Assembly (NCBI GenBank): GCA_009363875.1
Contig: CM018690.1
Span: 152,001-216,000, forward strand
DNA length: 64,000 nucleotides
Direction: 5' to 3'
Origin: Mikania micrantha
Lineage: Eukaryota > Streptophyta > Magnoliopsida > Asterales > Asteraceae
Shown: piece by piece, positions 41,826 through 53,929 of the stretch
Numbering within the stretch: the stretch's first letter is position 1
Layout of the letters: the number at the start of each line of letters is the position of its first letter
Program-made: the position numbers and the translations under genes
Notes under the pieces: generated by a model
Databases searched by the model: none
Told to the model about the DNA's origin: nothing
What the model saw: the letters and a program-made list of their open reading frames with translations, nothing else

Positions 41826-42840
41826 TCAAGGTAATAGATTCACAAGTTGTGTGAACGTATAACTTGCAATTTCAATGTAAAAGATTCACAAGGTATGTGA
41901 ACATGTGGTGATCTACGAATGCGTAGATGTTGAATTGGTAATGTGCACGTTTAGATTCACAAGGTGTGTGAACGTATAACTTGCAATTCCAATGTGTTAA
42001 ATTATAATAATTGTACATGAATGGGTGATTCATGGGGTTTTGGGTGGAAACGACCCACTAGTGGATCGTTTTGTAGGTGATTGAATATTGTTACCAAATA
42101 ATATTTGGGACATCGGTAGTGTATCTGTAATGTGTTACGGGATACACTAGCTAGAGGTGCTAGGAGTTGTCTTAGATGGAAGGACCGGTGGGTGAACATC
42201 TTAAGACTTAATATGTGTATGATACCACCAATGTGTGGATAACCGGTTACACCGGAAACTAAATTGTTGAAACCACAGGTGTGTGGGTAATAGATTGAGC
42301 CAATATATTTATATATATATATGGTGTTTAATTTAGCCAGAGGTGCTGGTGATAGATTTGGATTAGATAATCTAATCATATTTGTGAAAATGTCCCATTA
42401 AGGGAAATAACTGCACAATGTGTGATGTGTGCAAGTTGATGTTGAAATATGATATGTTGTTATCTAGACATGATAAACATCCATATGATATGTATGTGGA
42501 TGTGTTAATGAGTTGTGGAAACTCGGGGAGGGGTTACTTACTTAGTTCGTATGAACTAATGGTGACTTATATGTGATGTTACAGGTCAAAGATAGATATG
42601 CATTGGGCGATCAGATCGGGCACGTTTTGAAGTGGAATCAAGCGTTATGTAAATCTTTGGTGAGATTAAATTTAAACACACCAGTTTTTATTAATCATAA
42701 ATGTAAATGATTGAAATGAAGTGTGTTTAAATTATGAAATGTTATTTTCACGCTTCCGAACAAAATTTTTGAGAAAGTTTAATCTGGGACCTAAAAATGG
42801 GACTCGTGTAATCGTGTGTAAAGTTTGGGTGTTACAGAGT

Positions 42841-42853
42841 TGGTATCAGAGCC
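42841..42853 (+). other. Primer-binding site of the non-autonomous element
   Basis: TGGTATCAGAGCC, four bases after the 5' LTR, complementary to initiator tRNA-Met. Confidence 0.9.
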
Positions 42854-45590
42854 AGGTTTGAGTGAATCAAGTGCGTCTTGATCTCAAACTCGTGTGCTCT
42901 TGATATGAAAACATAACGTTTGATTCGAAGACCCGATCATGATGCCGAATGTATGAGGTTAGCATATCTATTTCCTGTGTTATAATTGATAAATGTATTG
43001 TGAATCAATACATATGAAATGTAATTATGTGATTATTTGAAACTGAAATCAATGTCTTGAGTATAAAATAAATGAAGTAAGGAATTGGGCATATAATGAG
43101 TGAACTAGTATGTCTGGCCAACTTACTAGTGCAAACATGATATGAACAAGTTCTTTATGAAAATCATTTTATACTTAGATATTGAGATTAAGGTAAATTG
43201 ACTCTGAGTGATGGTTAGTAATTGAGTGTACTACGTAATTGACCCATTGGGAATATGGGCAATAATACACATTGAGTGTGTAAATCACAGTAAGTGTGAT
43301 GTAAATGTCTTGAGTGACAAATGTTGAATAGTAATTGTGTTTACTATGGGATTGACCCACTAAATATATGGGCATCTATTCACGATGGGCGTGTAAGTCA
43401 CATGGGTATGACAGTAATGTCTTGAATAATATGTGTTGCATATTAAGTGTGTGAATTAAACACAATGTGTGTGTTGAATTAAATGTACAAATAAGTGTAC
43501 AAAAAGATTGTGGTGGCAATTGTGTTATCTACTAGTGAGTAGATTAAAGTTAATAACCATGAAGGTTAATGTGTGTGTGGTGATGAAAATTGTTGGGTGG
43601 AGATAACCCATTAACAATTTTTTTTATTATTACTTGGTGTTGACAATAACATGTAATAAATATTTAAATTACTTAGTTATTGTCATTTGTTATGTTTATA
43701 AATGATATGGAGGAATAAGAATGATTCACAAGTGGTGTGAACTTCTTATTTGAAATTTGACTAAAATAGTCAAGCAATTCACAAAGTGTGTGAATGCAAA
43801 ATGGGTTGAATCACAAGTGGTGTGATCTTCCCATGGAGAAAATATGGAGTTTAGGTAAATCACAGGTGGTGTGATTACCTATCTTGAGAATCCTTGGTGA
43901 AAAAGGAAGTCTCGAGGAAATGATGATTAATATTGTCATGTAAGACCACTGGTGGGTGGCATTGGATTTAACATGTAAGACCATCGGTGGATGACATTGG
44001 ATTTATCATATAAGTCCACTAGTGAGTGGCCTTGTGTTTGATGTGTAAAACCATCTTGGAATGACATTGGGTTATCATGTAAGTCCTCCTTAGTGAGGCA
44101 TTGGAAAGAATCCACATGCGTGTGGATTGGTCAATACGTGAGTATGCGTTGAACAACGTGGACTTTTAAAAGTCAAAGTTATGGTTAATGTGAATAGGTG
44201 AGTTACCTACTCACTAATATGCAACCATAAGCCATATTAGTGCTTATGTGTTATGTGATTATGTTTGTTGTTACTACTTGTAATTGACTTGTAGTAATTG
44301 TGATAAAACGAATGGTAAATTGACCATGTGTGTCATGAAATGTTGGGGATATGAAACCACGTGGTGGTGGTATTTAACTACTTAATAGATGTCTTGTAGT
44401 ATTGAATGAATGTTATGTGCTAATTGCGTAAGTTGAAAAGTGTTATTAAATAATAATTTATAGTTGACACTATAAATTGATGATAATCCACATTGTGTGG
44501 AAGTATATGAATATGAAACCACATGGGGTGGTATTCGAATTGTTGAAATTGATTAATGTAATGATAAATGGCATAACTAATGAACGTGTCGTTATATGTT
44601 TAAAATAAATGACACAGATAATGGGTGACGTTTCACATTCGTGTGAAACTAATGTAAGACCACTGGTGCGTGGCATTAATATTAACATGTAAGTCCATAA
44701 TGAAATGGCGTTGGTGTTTGTCATGTAAGTCCACATTTTTGTGGCGTTGGGGGTAATTCATGTATATGTACATGATAATGAGTTACTCGTTTTGTTGAAT
44801 TTGTAGTTATAGGACTGGGTGAGTCCACACTACAATTGTTTGTGCAATTAGCATATATGTTATTGGTTGTTTTAAGTGAAGCGGATGTAAAAGGTTATGG
44901 TTAGTGTCATTATTGTAGTTGAATGATTTACGAGGTATGTGAACATTCAACTAGTAATAATGATTGAGTTGATTTACAAGAGTGTAAACAACCATTATAA
45001 TGTAGATGTTATGGTGAACAAAAGATGATCTACAAGAGTGTAGACATTAAGTTTCAAGAGTCAAATTGTTGAGTTTGACTTTTGGAAAATATGATGCACA
45101 ATTGGAGTTTTGTGTGCACATATGTGTTGTGTTAAATGATAATAGTTGAGCAGGAATGGTAGATAAGAATGTCTATCTATGTGAATGAATGCACTAATTA
45201 CCATTGTGTGTAATTAACATCTATTATGAGATAATGAATAACGCGAATGTGAAGTCATTCGGTTATGGAATAAATGATTAACGTGAATGTTAAGTCATTT
45301 GGTTGTGGTTATGTGTAAAATACATTATACATGATATTTGACTTTAAAAAGTCAAATTTATGCCTATTTGTAAAGAAATAGGATATTTATAATATGTATA
45401 AATTGTATTCGTACATATGATGGGATGAATATTTATGTGAATATTCAAAAGAGAGGTAAGATGTATGTAGAAATACACTTGAGTGTATAATTTGGTTTGA
45501 ATGAAGAAAGTCAAACCAAATAATCAATTGTAGATTGATTATGTAGAATCATGTATAATGATCACGTTTATTTAAGGATAAATGTTCAAT
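42854..45590 (+). other. Non-coding body of the non-autonomous element, hairpin arrays
   Basis: No coding domain. It is built from many short imperfect palindromes of 16-22 bp with different stems, for example AATCCACATGCGTGTGGATT (44110-44129), GATTCACAAGTGGTGTGAAC (43722-43741), GACTTTTAAAAGTC (44161-44174) and ATACACTTGAGTGTAT (45474-45489). Repeated GTAAGACCACTGGTGGGTGGCA-type units, with the core CCACTGGTGGGTGG, lie at 43940-44110 and 44650-44750. Confidence 0.75.
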
Positions 45591-45599
45591 TATACTTGA

Positions 45600-46500
45600 A
45601 ATATGTGTTAGAGAAGTAGTGTCTAGGCATGGTGTGCCAGTGACGATTATTTCTGATCGAGACACTTGATTTACTTCTCATTTCTGGAGAAATTTCCAGG
45701 AAGAATAAGAATTGTTGATAAGCACGGCGTATCATCTTCAGATTGATGGTCAAAGTGAAAGGACCATTCAAACGTTGGAGGATTTGTTACAAGCGTGTAT
45801 AATTAGTTTTGGGGGTTATTTGGGATGATTATTTACCTTTAGCCGAGTTCTCATACGATAACAGTTATCATTCCAGTATTGGAATGCCTCCATATGAAAT
45901 GTTGTATGGGAGGAAATGTTGTACTCCTGGGTGTTGGGGAGAAGTTGGGCAACGAGGACTGGCAAATAAAAAGGTAGTTAAAGTAACGAATGAATGAATA
46001 GATTAGATTCTAGTTCATTTGAAGGCGGCACAAGACCATCAGAATTCCTATGTTGATAAACATAGGATGACTATTGAGTTCCAAGTGGGAGATTTTGTAT
46101 TGTCAAAGGTCTTTCCTTGGAAAGGTGTTTATGTTTTAGAAAGCAAGGGAACTTAAGCCGCGTATTATTGGATCATTCAAGATTATAGCTCGGATAGGTA
46201 GTGTTGCTTATCGTCTTGAGTTACCGGAGGAATTGAATGGCATACATGACACTTTTCATGTGTCATATCTGAGAAAATGTTTGGCGGATGAATCGGCTTA
46301 TGTGCCACTAGAAGACTTGGAAATTGATGACAAGTTGAACTATGTGGAAAGCCGGTAGCTATATTAGACCGAAAGGTCAAACATTTAAAAAAAACAAGTC
46401 CTTGAACCAGGTAGAGGTTCAATGGAAATACAGAATGGAATCTGACGCCATACGGGAGTCAGAAGATAAGTGGAAGAAATTTTATCCTTTCTTTTAAGGT
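45600..46500 (+). pseudogene. Decayed integrase and chromodomain end
   Basis: It has several frames. One 62-aa piece (45809-45994) reads [20 protein letters not shown] and PPYEMLYGRKC, the gypsy integrase core end. Before it lie SDRDT-like and [16 protein letters not shown] traces, and after it EFQVGDFVLSKV and a chromodomain-like VEVQWKYRMESDA. There are many stops and frameshifts. It is a relic of the autonomous ancestor (chromovirus). Confidence 0.85.
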
Positions 46501-46529
46501 ATAAGCGGTATCGGGGACGAAACCTTTGT

Positions 46530-46541
46530 AAGGAGGGGAGA
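46530..46541 (+). other. Polypurine tract of the non-autonomous element
   Basis: AAGGAGGGGAGA, two bases before the 3' LTR. Preceded by TCGGGGACGAAACC, a worn form of the stop-codon hairpin seen in the other gypsy elements. Confidence 0.85.
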
Positions 46542-46543
46542 TT

Positions 46544-49500
46544 TGTAACAACCGGTTTTAATAATTGAACGAATTTTAAATAATCGTTAAAATAACGATT
46601 GTGATTGTTGAAATTTGAAAGTACGTGAGAAATCATGAACGTGGGAGAAAACCGTGCGCGAAACGGAGTTACGGATTGTCCGGAATCGTGAAACAAAGAA
46701 AATGACTCTTCGCGGTACGCGAAGGTGGTTTTGAGGGTCCTTCGCGGTACGCGAAGAGCCCAAAATATCTGAGAACTCCGGATTTCTTCGCGGTACGCGA
46801 AGCATTCTTTTGTCCCTCTTCGCGGTACGCGACGAGTAGGTCGGTTTGACAGATTCTTTATCTTATCAGAATTTGATTAAAAAGAATATATTTTTCTTCT
46901 CTCGACTGAAATCGAACCAGGGGACGAACAGAGCAACTTTTTGTTGCTAGATCAGTATTTTGAAGCTACCAGAACGTCCGGATCGAGCTAGGATTCGATT
47001 CTACAACTTCTGATCGTCGTTTTCATCCGAGAACTTCGTTCAAAAGGGTAACGATTCGATCTCTCCTACTAGTTTGATATTCTGTGGATTAAATTTAGTT
47101 TTGAATATAATACTATGATTATGGGTATTGATTATTGCCTAGTTAATAACTAGGGGTGGTTAGAAACGAAGAATTTGATGTTTTGATGGTTAAATCTTCG
47201 TTTTAAAGCCGGGATAATGTCCGGTTGTTATGAAACTCATATCATGGTGTGATAACTAGTAGGAATGGGTTGAATATGATTTTAAATGATATATGGATTA
47301 TGATCCATGGGTTAAATGATTGTGATGAATTGATGTTAAAAATTATTAACAGTTATGATCATAAATGAATTTTGATTAAAAGAAATGATCGAGATCATAA
47401 CTAATATAATGAACATCAATTATTTGATGAAATGCCTAAGAGAGGCATGGGATATGATTAATTGACTAATACTTACTAAATATAGTAAGATAGAGTCGAT
47501 TATGTGATAAGTTGACTTTGAGAAAGTCAAACCAGTCAAGTGAGTTGAACTTGATTGTATGTGTTATATGTATTGAATATAGTTGTATATGTGTGAATAT
47601 GCAACTAGGTGTTGGTGGTGAAAGTCAAGTGATAATTCACAGAAGTGGAAAAGAGGTTGTAAAAGGTGAACAACCGTTTGAACCAGGTAAGTTACCCAAC
47701 TTACTGTAACATTACATATAAGAAATAGAATGAGTCTACTTGTGTGCCTGATATATGTGAATGATGTTGAATATGTGATTGAAACTAATGGATGAGAAAT
47801 CCTTTAGTTTGTGTTGTGGTGTTTCAATGAGAAACGTGTATGCAATATATTTGCATTGGAATAACCGGATGAACCGGTGATTAATCAATATGATTTTGGT
47901 GTTAATATAAATGAACGTGGTTATTGTTGTCACATGATTCACAAGGTGTGTGAACATGTGGTGATCTACTATTGTGTAGATGTTAATTTGGAATTGTGCA
48001 TGCTGATTCACAAGGTGTGTGAACATAAGACATGTAATTCCAATGTAATAGATTCACAAGGTGTGTGAACAAATGGTGGATTGGAAATGTGCATGCTGAT
48101 TCACAAGGTGTGTGAACATAAGACATGTAATTCCAATGTAATAGATTCACAAGGTGTGTGAACAAATGGTGGATTGGAAATGTGCATGCTGATTCACAAG
48201 GTGTGTGAACATAAGACATGTAATTCCAATGTAATAAATTCACAAGGTGTGTGAACAAATGGCGGATTGGAAATGTGCATGCTGATTCACAAGGTGTGTG
48301 AACATAAGACATGTAATTCCAATGTAATAGATTCACAAGGTGTGTGAACAAATGGTGGATTGGAAATGTGCATGCTGATTCACAAGGTGTGTGAACATAA
48401 GACATGTAATTCCAATGTAATAGATTCACAAGGTGTGTGAACAAATGGTGGATTGGAAATGTGCATGCTGATTCACAAGGTGTGTGAACATAAGACATGT
48501 AATTCCAATGTAATAGATTCACAAGGTGTGTGAACAAATGGTGGATTGGAAATGTGCATGCTGATTCACAAGGTGTGTGAACATAAGACATGTAATTTCA
48601 AGGTAATAGATTCACAAGTTGTGTGAACGTATAACTTGCAATTTCAATGTAAAAGATTCACAAGGTATGTGAACATGTGGTGATCTACGAATGCGTAGAT
48701 GTTGAATTGGTAATGTGCACGTTTAGATTCACAAGGTGTGTGAACGTATAACTTGCAATTCCAATGTGTTAAATTATAATAATTGTACATGAATGGGTGA
48801 TTCATGGGGTTTTGGGTGGAAACGACCCACTAGTGGATCGTTTTGTAGGTGATTGAATATTGTTACCAAATAATATTTGGGACATCGGTAGTGTATCTGT
48901 AATGTGTTACGGGATACACTAGCTAGAGGTGCTAGGAGTTGTCTTAGATGGAAGGACCGGTGGGTGAACATCTTAAGACTTAATATGTGTATGATACCAC
49001 CAATGTGTGGATAACCGGTTACACCGGAAACTAAATTGTTGAAACCACAGGTGTGTGGGTAATAGATTGAGCCAATATATTTATATATATATATGGTGTT
49101 TAATTTAGCCAGAGGTGCTGGTGATAGATTTGGATTAGATAATCTAATCATATTTGTGAAAATGTCCCATTAAGGGAAATAACTGCACAATGTGTGATGT
49201 GTGCAAGTTGATGTTGAAATATGATATGTTGTTATCTAGACATGATAAACATCCATATGATATGTATGTGGATGTGTTAATGAGTTGTGGAAACTCGGGG
49301 AGGGGTTACTTACTTAGTTCGTATGAACTAATGGTGACTTATATGTGATGTTACAGGTCAAAGATAGATATGCATTGGGCGATCAGATCGGGCACGTTTT
49401 GAAGTGGAATCAAGCGTTATGTAAATCTTTGGTGAGATTAAATTTAAACACACCAGTTTTTATTAATCATAAATGTAAATGATTGAAATGAAGTGTGTTT

Positions 49501-49608
49501 AAATTATGAAATGTTATTTTCACGCTTCCGAACAAAATTTTTGAGAAAGTTTAATCTGGGACCTAAAAATGGGACTCGTGTAATCGTGTGTAAAGTTTGG
49601 GTGTTACA
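46544..49608 (+). repeat. 3' LTR of the non-autonomous gypsy element
   Basis: 3065 bp, the same length as the 5' LTR. Visible differences are one T/C near 46623, GGA to AAA near 47661-47663 (two changes), one G/A near 48237 and one T/C near 48262. The array units have the same number (48005-48597). Confidence 0.95.
48005..48597. repeat. 93-bp tandem array, 3' LTR copy
   Basis: Copy of 41233-41825, shifted by 6772 bp, with two substitutions in the third unit. The copy number is conserved between the LTRs, so it has not changed since insertion. Confidence 0.93.
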
Positions 49609-51507
49609 CGCCGACTGGGTCACGTCAATCTGAAGAATCTCAACAGACTTGCTAAGGGAGATCACGTCATCGGCCTGCCTTCTAAGGACTTTTCTACCAT
49701 TGAGAAGTGCATCGCATGTGCCAAGGGGAAGCATCATAAGAGACCCCACAAGCCTAAGTTATTCAATTCTATATCATCGATTCTGCAACTTCTTCACATG
49801 GATCTCTTTGGACCGGTTAATGTTATGAGTATCGGAAAGAAATCATATTGTCTGGTGGTGACAGACAATTATTCCAGATTTAATTGGGTGTTCTTTCTGA
49901 CCAAGAAAGATGAGACACCAGAGATTCTGAAGAAGTTTATCACTTTGATTGAAAAGCAGAAGAATTTGAAGGTTAAGGTGATCAGAACCGACAATGGCAC
50001 ATAATTTAGAAATCAGACTCTCATTGATTTCTGCGATGAGGAGGGGATTGCCCGGCAGTACAGTGCAGCCCGTACACCTAAGCAAAATGGAGTTGCTGAA
50101 AGAAGAAACAAAACACTCATTGAAGCTGCACGAACCATGTTGTCTGAATCTAAACTTCCAATTTTCTTTTGGGCCGAGGCTGTTAACACAACTTGTTATG
50201 TTCAGAATAGAGCACTGCTAAACAAACGCCATTAGAAGACTCCCTATGAGATCTTCTTCAATCAGAAGCCTAAAGTTGGCCATTTCAAATCATTCGGCTG
50301 TCTGTGTACTCTCCTCCATACTGAGCCGAATCACAAGTTTGATGACAAGGCTGATGAGTGTTACTTCGTGGGTTATTCATCCGAAAAGGCCGCCTATCGG
50401 GTGTACAACAAGAAGACTCGGATTATTGTGGAATCAAATTATATCGATTGGCAAGAGATGAACTCTACAGACGCCGGTTCTGGTCCAAACTGGTTATTTG
50501 AGTATGATTCTACTTTTAAGCCCTTCAACACTACATCAGAGAGTGCAGGACCATCTGAGCAAACCGATAATTTCTACAAGGGTGATGACGTGGACTATCG
50601 GGTTGACTACGTTCCATGTGATCCCAAACTTCTAACGGTTGACCCTCCAGGCATGTACAATCGGGCCCCTCCTGTTCAGCCAACTCCGATAAATGAAGTC
50701 CTCCCATCAGATCCAAACACTTCTCAGTCTATTCAGCCTCTTCCAGAAACCAATCAAGCTTCATCTTCCTCCCATCAAACTTTTGATAATCCACTGTTCT
50801 CAGAACACATTCCTGAAGAGCATTTCGTGGATCATGGCGCCGAAGCAAGTGAGACTGCTCCTGTCGACAATATCTCTTCCTCCAGTGAAGATCAAGTGAA
50901 CAACATCAGCAATCTGCTAGACAATCTAGCTATGGAAGAAGTGCCTACACTCATTATTAAAAATAATCATCCGGTTGAAAATATTATTGGACCTCTTTCA
51001 GAAGGTGTTCTCACTCGGAGCCGATCTATTCCAGCTTAGAACCCCTTGCCAGAAGAAACTATCACACGAAGTCAATCAGGTCCGATTAATTCTTGTTTGT
51101 ATTCTTGTTTTAATTCGCAGGTCGAGCCCAAGAATGTCAAGATGGCTCTCAAGGAGTCTAGCTGGGTCGAGGTAATGTAGGAAGAGCTGATGCAGTTTCT
51201 GAAGCTCAAGGTGTGGAATCTGGTTCCATTGCCCAAAGGAAAGCTGCCTATTGGAACCAGATGGGTTTTTAGAAACAAAAGGGATGACTCAGGAATCATT
51301 GTCAGAAATAAGGCACGGTTGGTAGTTCAGGGCTTCTACCAACAGGAGGGGATAGACTATAAGGAAGTCTTTGCACCAGTCGCAAGACTTGAAGCTATAC
51401 GGATCTTCTTGGCCTACGCTTCCTACATGAACTTCACGGTGTATCAGATGGATGTGAAGACTGCCTTCTTGTATGGAAAGGTCAAGGATGAAATTTATGT
51501 GTGTCAA
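49609..51507 (+). pseudogene. Copia integrase and start of reverse transcriptase
   Basis: It resumes at RLGHVNLKNLNRLAKG, then the zinc-binding CIACAKGKHHKRP, the integrase core HMDLFGPVNVMSIGKKSY, VIRTDNGT and NGVAERRNKTLIEAARTM, a Ser/Pro-rich stretch (50500-51040) and the RT start [31 protein letters not shown] and [15 protein letters not shown]. In-frame stops at 50002, 50233, 51037 and 51176, plus frame changes. Element B interrupts it at 51507. Confidence 0.9.
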
Positions 51508-51809
51508 TGTAACACCAGTGCCGGACGCGTGACGGAACAATGATCACAACAGTAACTCGTACAGTAACTCAGGTACACTTTACGTGAAACTATGTTTATG
51601 CTATTGATACATTATACTTGATACGAAACTATTATACGATTGTTTGAAAATCTGATTAAAACCTTAGGGTTTTACAGTCAGAAACATGTCAGACAACACA
51701 TTATGGAAACACAGATACTTGATTTGATGCTATTGTGTATAAACGTATGTGAGGTTAAACAGAACGAAACTATAACGGTTGTTGTTACGGAATGCTAAAC
51801 CGACGAATT

Positions 51810-51940
51810 ATTCGTATAGGTGACGATCTGTATGAATGATTCTAAAAGTTTAACGTTCTGAAATAATGACTGAACAGTAGAGAACAAGAATCAGAAAGCC
51901 AAACCATCGTGGTGTTCGTTCGAATGACGATTCGAACGAA
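51810..51940 (+). promoter_or_regulatory. Paired hairpins with TGACGAT loops (element B 5' LTR)
   Basis: Hairpin 1 has perfect 11-bp arms TTCGTTCGAAT (51915-51925) and ATTCGAACGAA (51930-51940). Hairpin 2 has arms ATTCGTATAG (51810-51819) and CTGTATGAAT (51828-51837), 8 of 10 paired plus wobble, around GTGACGAT. The starts are 105 bp apart; TGACGAT is present in both. Confidence 0.78.
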
Positions 51941-52303
51941 TACGCGCGATGGCGACGCATTCTGACGAAACGAAAACAAAACGAAAACGAAGAACGATAC
52001 GAACGATCATAAATTTAAGGAAATATAATATTTTCTATTTTACAATTTTGAAACTCATCATAAATAAATTTAAACAAAACTATTTTAACAAATCGCGAAC
52101 TAATTTACGAAACGCGTAAATAATAATATAACTCGATAAATAATTTTATACAACAATATTTAAAATGATTTCTAATAATAATCGTATTCTAAACATCCTA
52201 AAATAATCCTTTTTATTTAAATTACGAAGAACGCACGTAACGATCCGGATACGCGACGAAAATACGAACCGAGCAACCGAAACGAACCCGAATACCCCCG
52301 GGG

Positions 52304-52311
52304 TATATAAA
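52304..52311 (+). promoter_or_regulatory. LTR TATA box of element B
   Basis: TATATAAA directly after CCCCCGGGG, followed at about 45 bp by a TCTTTTTCTCTCTAGC leader. A copy in the 3' LTR is at 63414-63421. Confidence 0.75.
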
Positions 52312-52719
52312 GCCTAAATGATCTCATTTATTTCATTTCCACCCTCATCTTTTTCTCTCTAGCTCCAAAAATCCGGATCCCACATTCACCACCATTTCCA
52401 AACTTTGAAGCTCCATATCTCCCTCATTTTCCAACGAAATTCGGTGATTCTTGGACCTAAACGACCATCTTGAAGCCCTCTATACGAAAGTACAACTGAT
52501 CGGTGGATTTGTCCAGCCGATTTCAAGGTATGATCAAGAGAACATCACGAAAATTAGGGTTTTCTAACACCTTAGTCGACCACTACATCAATCGGATTTT
52601 TTTTTTTAAAAACCATACACAGCCGACCCAATGATGTTGTGAACCATCTGCAGTACAACATGAAACTTAGAAACGAGTAGGGATTTTCTGGTTCAGTGAA
52701 AATGGTGATGAAGGAGTCA

Positions 52720-52890
52720 TGCAGGTTCGTTAGCCGAACCTTCGACCTTAAACTCACATGGCCGAACCTTCCTTGCGTCATCTACCACCGAACCTTATGC
52801 CATCCAGCCGAACCCTATCATCAACGAACCTGAGCCACTTAGTCCAGCCGAACCCATGGCGAACTGGACAGCAGACGAACCTAGACTAAG
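52720..52890 (+). repeat. Word tract GCCGAACC in element B leader
   Basis: At least nine GCCGAACC/ACGAACCT words in 170 bp. A copy is at 63838-63990 in the 3' LTR. The homologous tract of the solo LTR 27899-30728 uses the same word on its own sense strand. Confidence 0.8.
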
Positions 52891-53242
52891 CTTAACTAAT
52901 TCATGAGATACGTAATGGCTAAACTTTTGCTAGAGCAGAGCTTGTATCTAGCCGTGAGCTACGTAATTGCTAAACTTCTGCTATAGCAGAGCTTGTACTC
53001 ACGCATGAGATTAGGGACAACTAAACTATGTGCGTGTGAAACTATGATGCTTGTTAAACATACTTTGAAACTAATTCTTATGAATACTATAGACTTGTAA
53101 ACTTTGAAACAGAAAACAAAAGCTATGATGAGGAATGAGTTGAATGGTAGGTAAAATGCTTAATTGTTATTAACAACAGTGTCATATGCGGATTAGTATG
53201 TGGTGGGATGTTGGCTGGGCGGGCGGTAAGCTCGACCCTACA

Positions 53243-53264
53243 TATGCCCTATTTATAAGCATAC
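53243..53264 (+). repeat. GTATGC-TATA-GCATAC module of element B
   Basis: TATGCCCTATTTATAAGCATA, close to palindromic around TATTTATA, about 500 bp from the LTR 3' end, matching the position in the other LTRs. Confidence 0.7.
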
Positions 53265-53764
53265 CGATTTGTATATTACATGTGGAGTTAATGAGGTTAA
53301 GGTTTTACCGAACAAGGTTTGTTAAAGCTATTTTAAACTTAAAAACTATATGAACTCACCAGCCCTTGTGTTGACTTTGTTTTCTTACATGCTTTCTCAG
53401 GTGAAGAACATGGTTAAGCTAAGGCTTTGGATTGCATGCTAAGCGGCCTAGATAGAGGACCTAGTTGATTTTGGAAGCACATCTTTTGTTGATAATACAA
53501 TTTACTTTTGATATCTTGTACATATACAAGATAGAAACAGTGGAATTATTTTGATAGGTTTACTTAGTTAAATTACTGAACATTGATATTGTAATTTAAC
53601 TTTGTAATCCTAGTTTAATGTTTGATTGTGCTTTAGTTATTCGTAACATTGATGCTATGTAAACAATCTGATCATCACGATTATCACTCACGATATCGCG
53701 CCCCGAGAACCTTCCGCCCGACGGGGACTTCGATCCAACCCCGCCGGCTCGGGGTGTGACAGAT

Positions 53765-53776
53765 TGGTATCAGAGC
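53765..53776 (+). other. Primer-binding site of element B
   Basis: TGGTATCAGAGC, three bases after the 5' LTR. Confidence 0.9.
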
Positions 53777-53929
53777 TCAAGGTTATAGAGAATAATAGGT
53801 CATTTACTAAAACGGTTTGGCCTAGACTATAACTTAAGGACCCTCATGTAGAGAACATAAGACTTAAGTATCATTGTGTTTTCTGCATTCGATCACTGCA
53901 CTAACCAATGTCTTTTGGTTATGATCAGA

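Larger units (their letters stand above)
39772..42836 (+). repeat. 5' LTR of the non-autonomous gypsy element
   Basis: 3065 bp. It contains four palindromes at 39936-40060, a 93-bp tandem array at 41233-41825 and many single hairpins, for example CCTAGTTAATAACTAGG (40366-40382) and AGCAACTTTTTGTTGCT (40160-40176). Confidence 0.95.
39772..49608 (+). mobile_element. Young non-autonomous Ty3/gypsy element, hairpin-rich
   Basis: Two 3065-bp LTRs (TGTAACAACCGG...GGGTGTTACA), exact 5-bp TSD CGCCG (39767-39771, 49609-49613), primer-binding site and polypurine tract. The 3.7-kb interior has no gag, protease, RT or RNase H, only a decayed integrase/chromodomain end. The LTRs differ at five positions that I can see. 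The element must have been copied by another element's enzymes. The LTRs and interior are full of short hairpins. Confidence 0.95.
51508..53761 (+). repeat. 5' LTR of element B (2254 bp)
   Basis: TGTAACACCAGTGCCGG...CTCGGGGTGTGACA. Holds the paired hairpins (51810-51940), TATA box (52304), CT-rich leader (52351-52360), GCCGAACC word tract (52720-52890), a duplicated GCTAAACTTTTGCTA segment (52917 and 52970) and the GCATAC module (53243-53264). Confidence 0.93.

Noticed and set aside
50246..50899. Extra + strand frames beside the copia integrase
   Set aside because: Out-of-frame shadows of the integrase/RT linker region.
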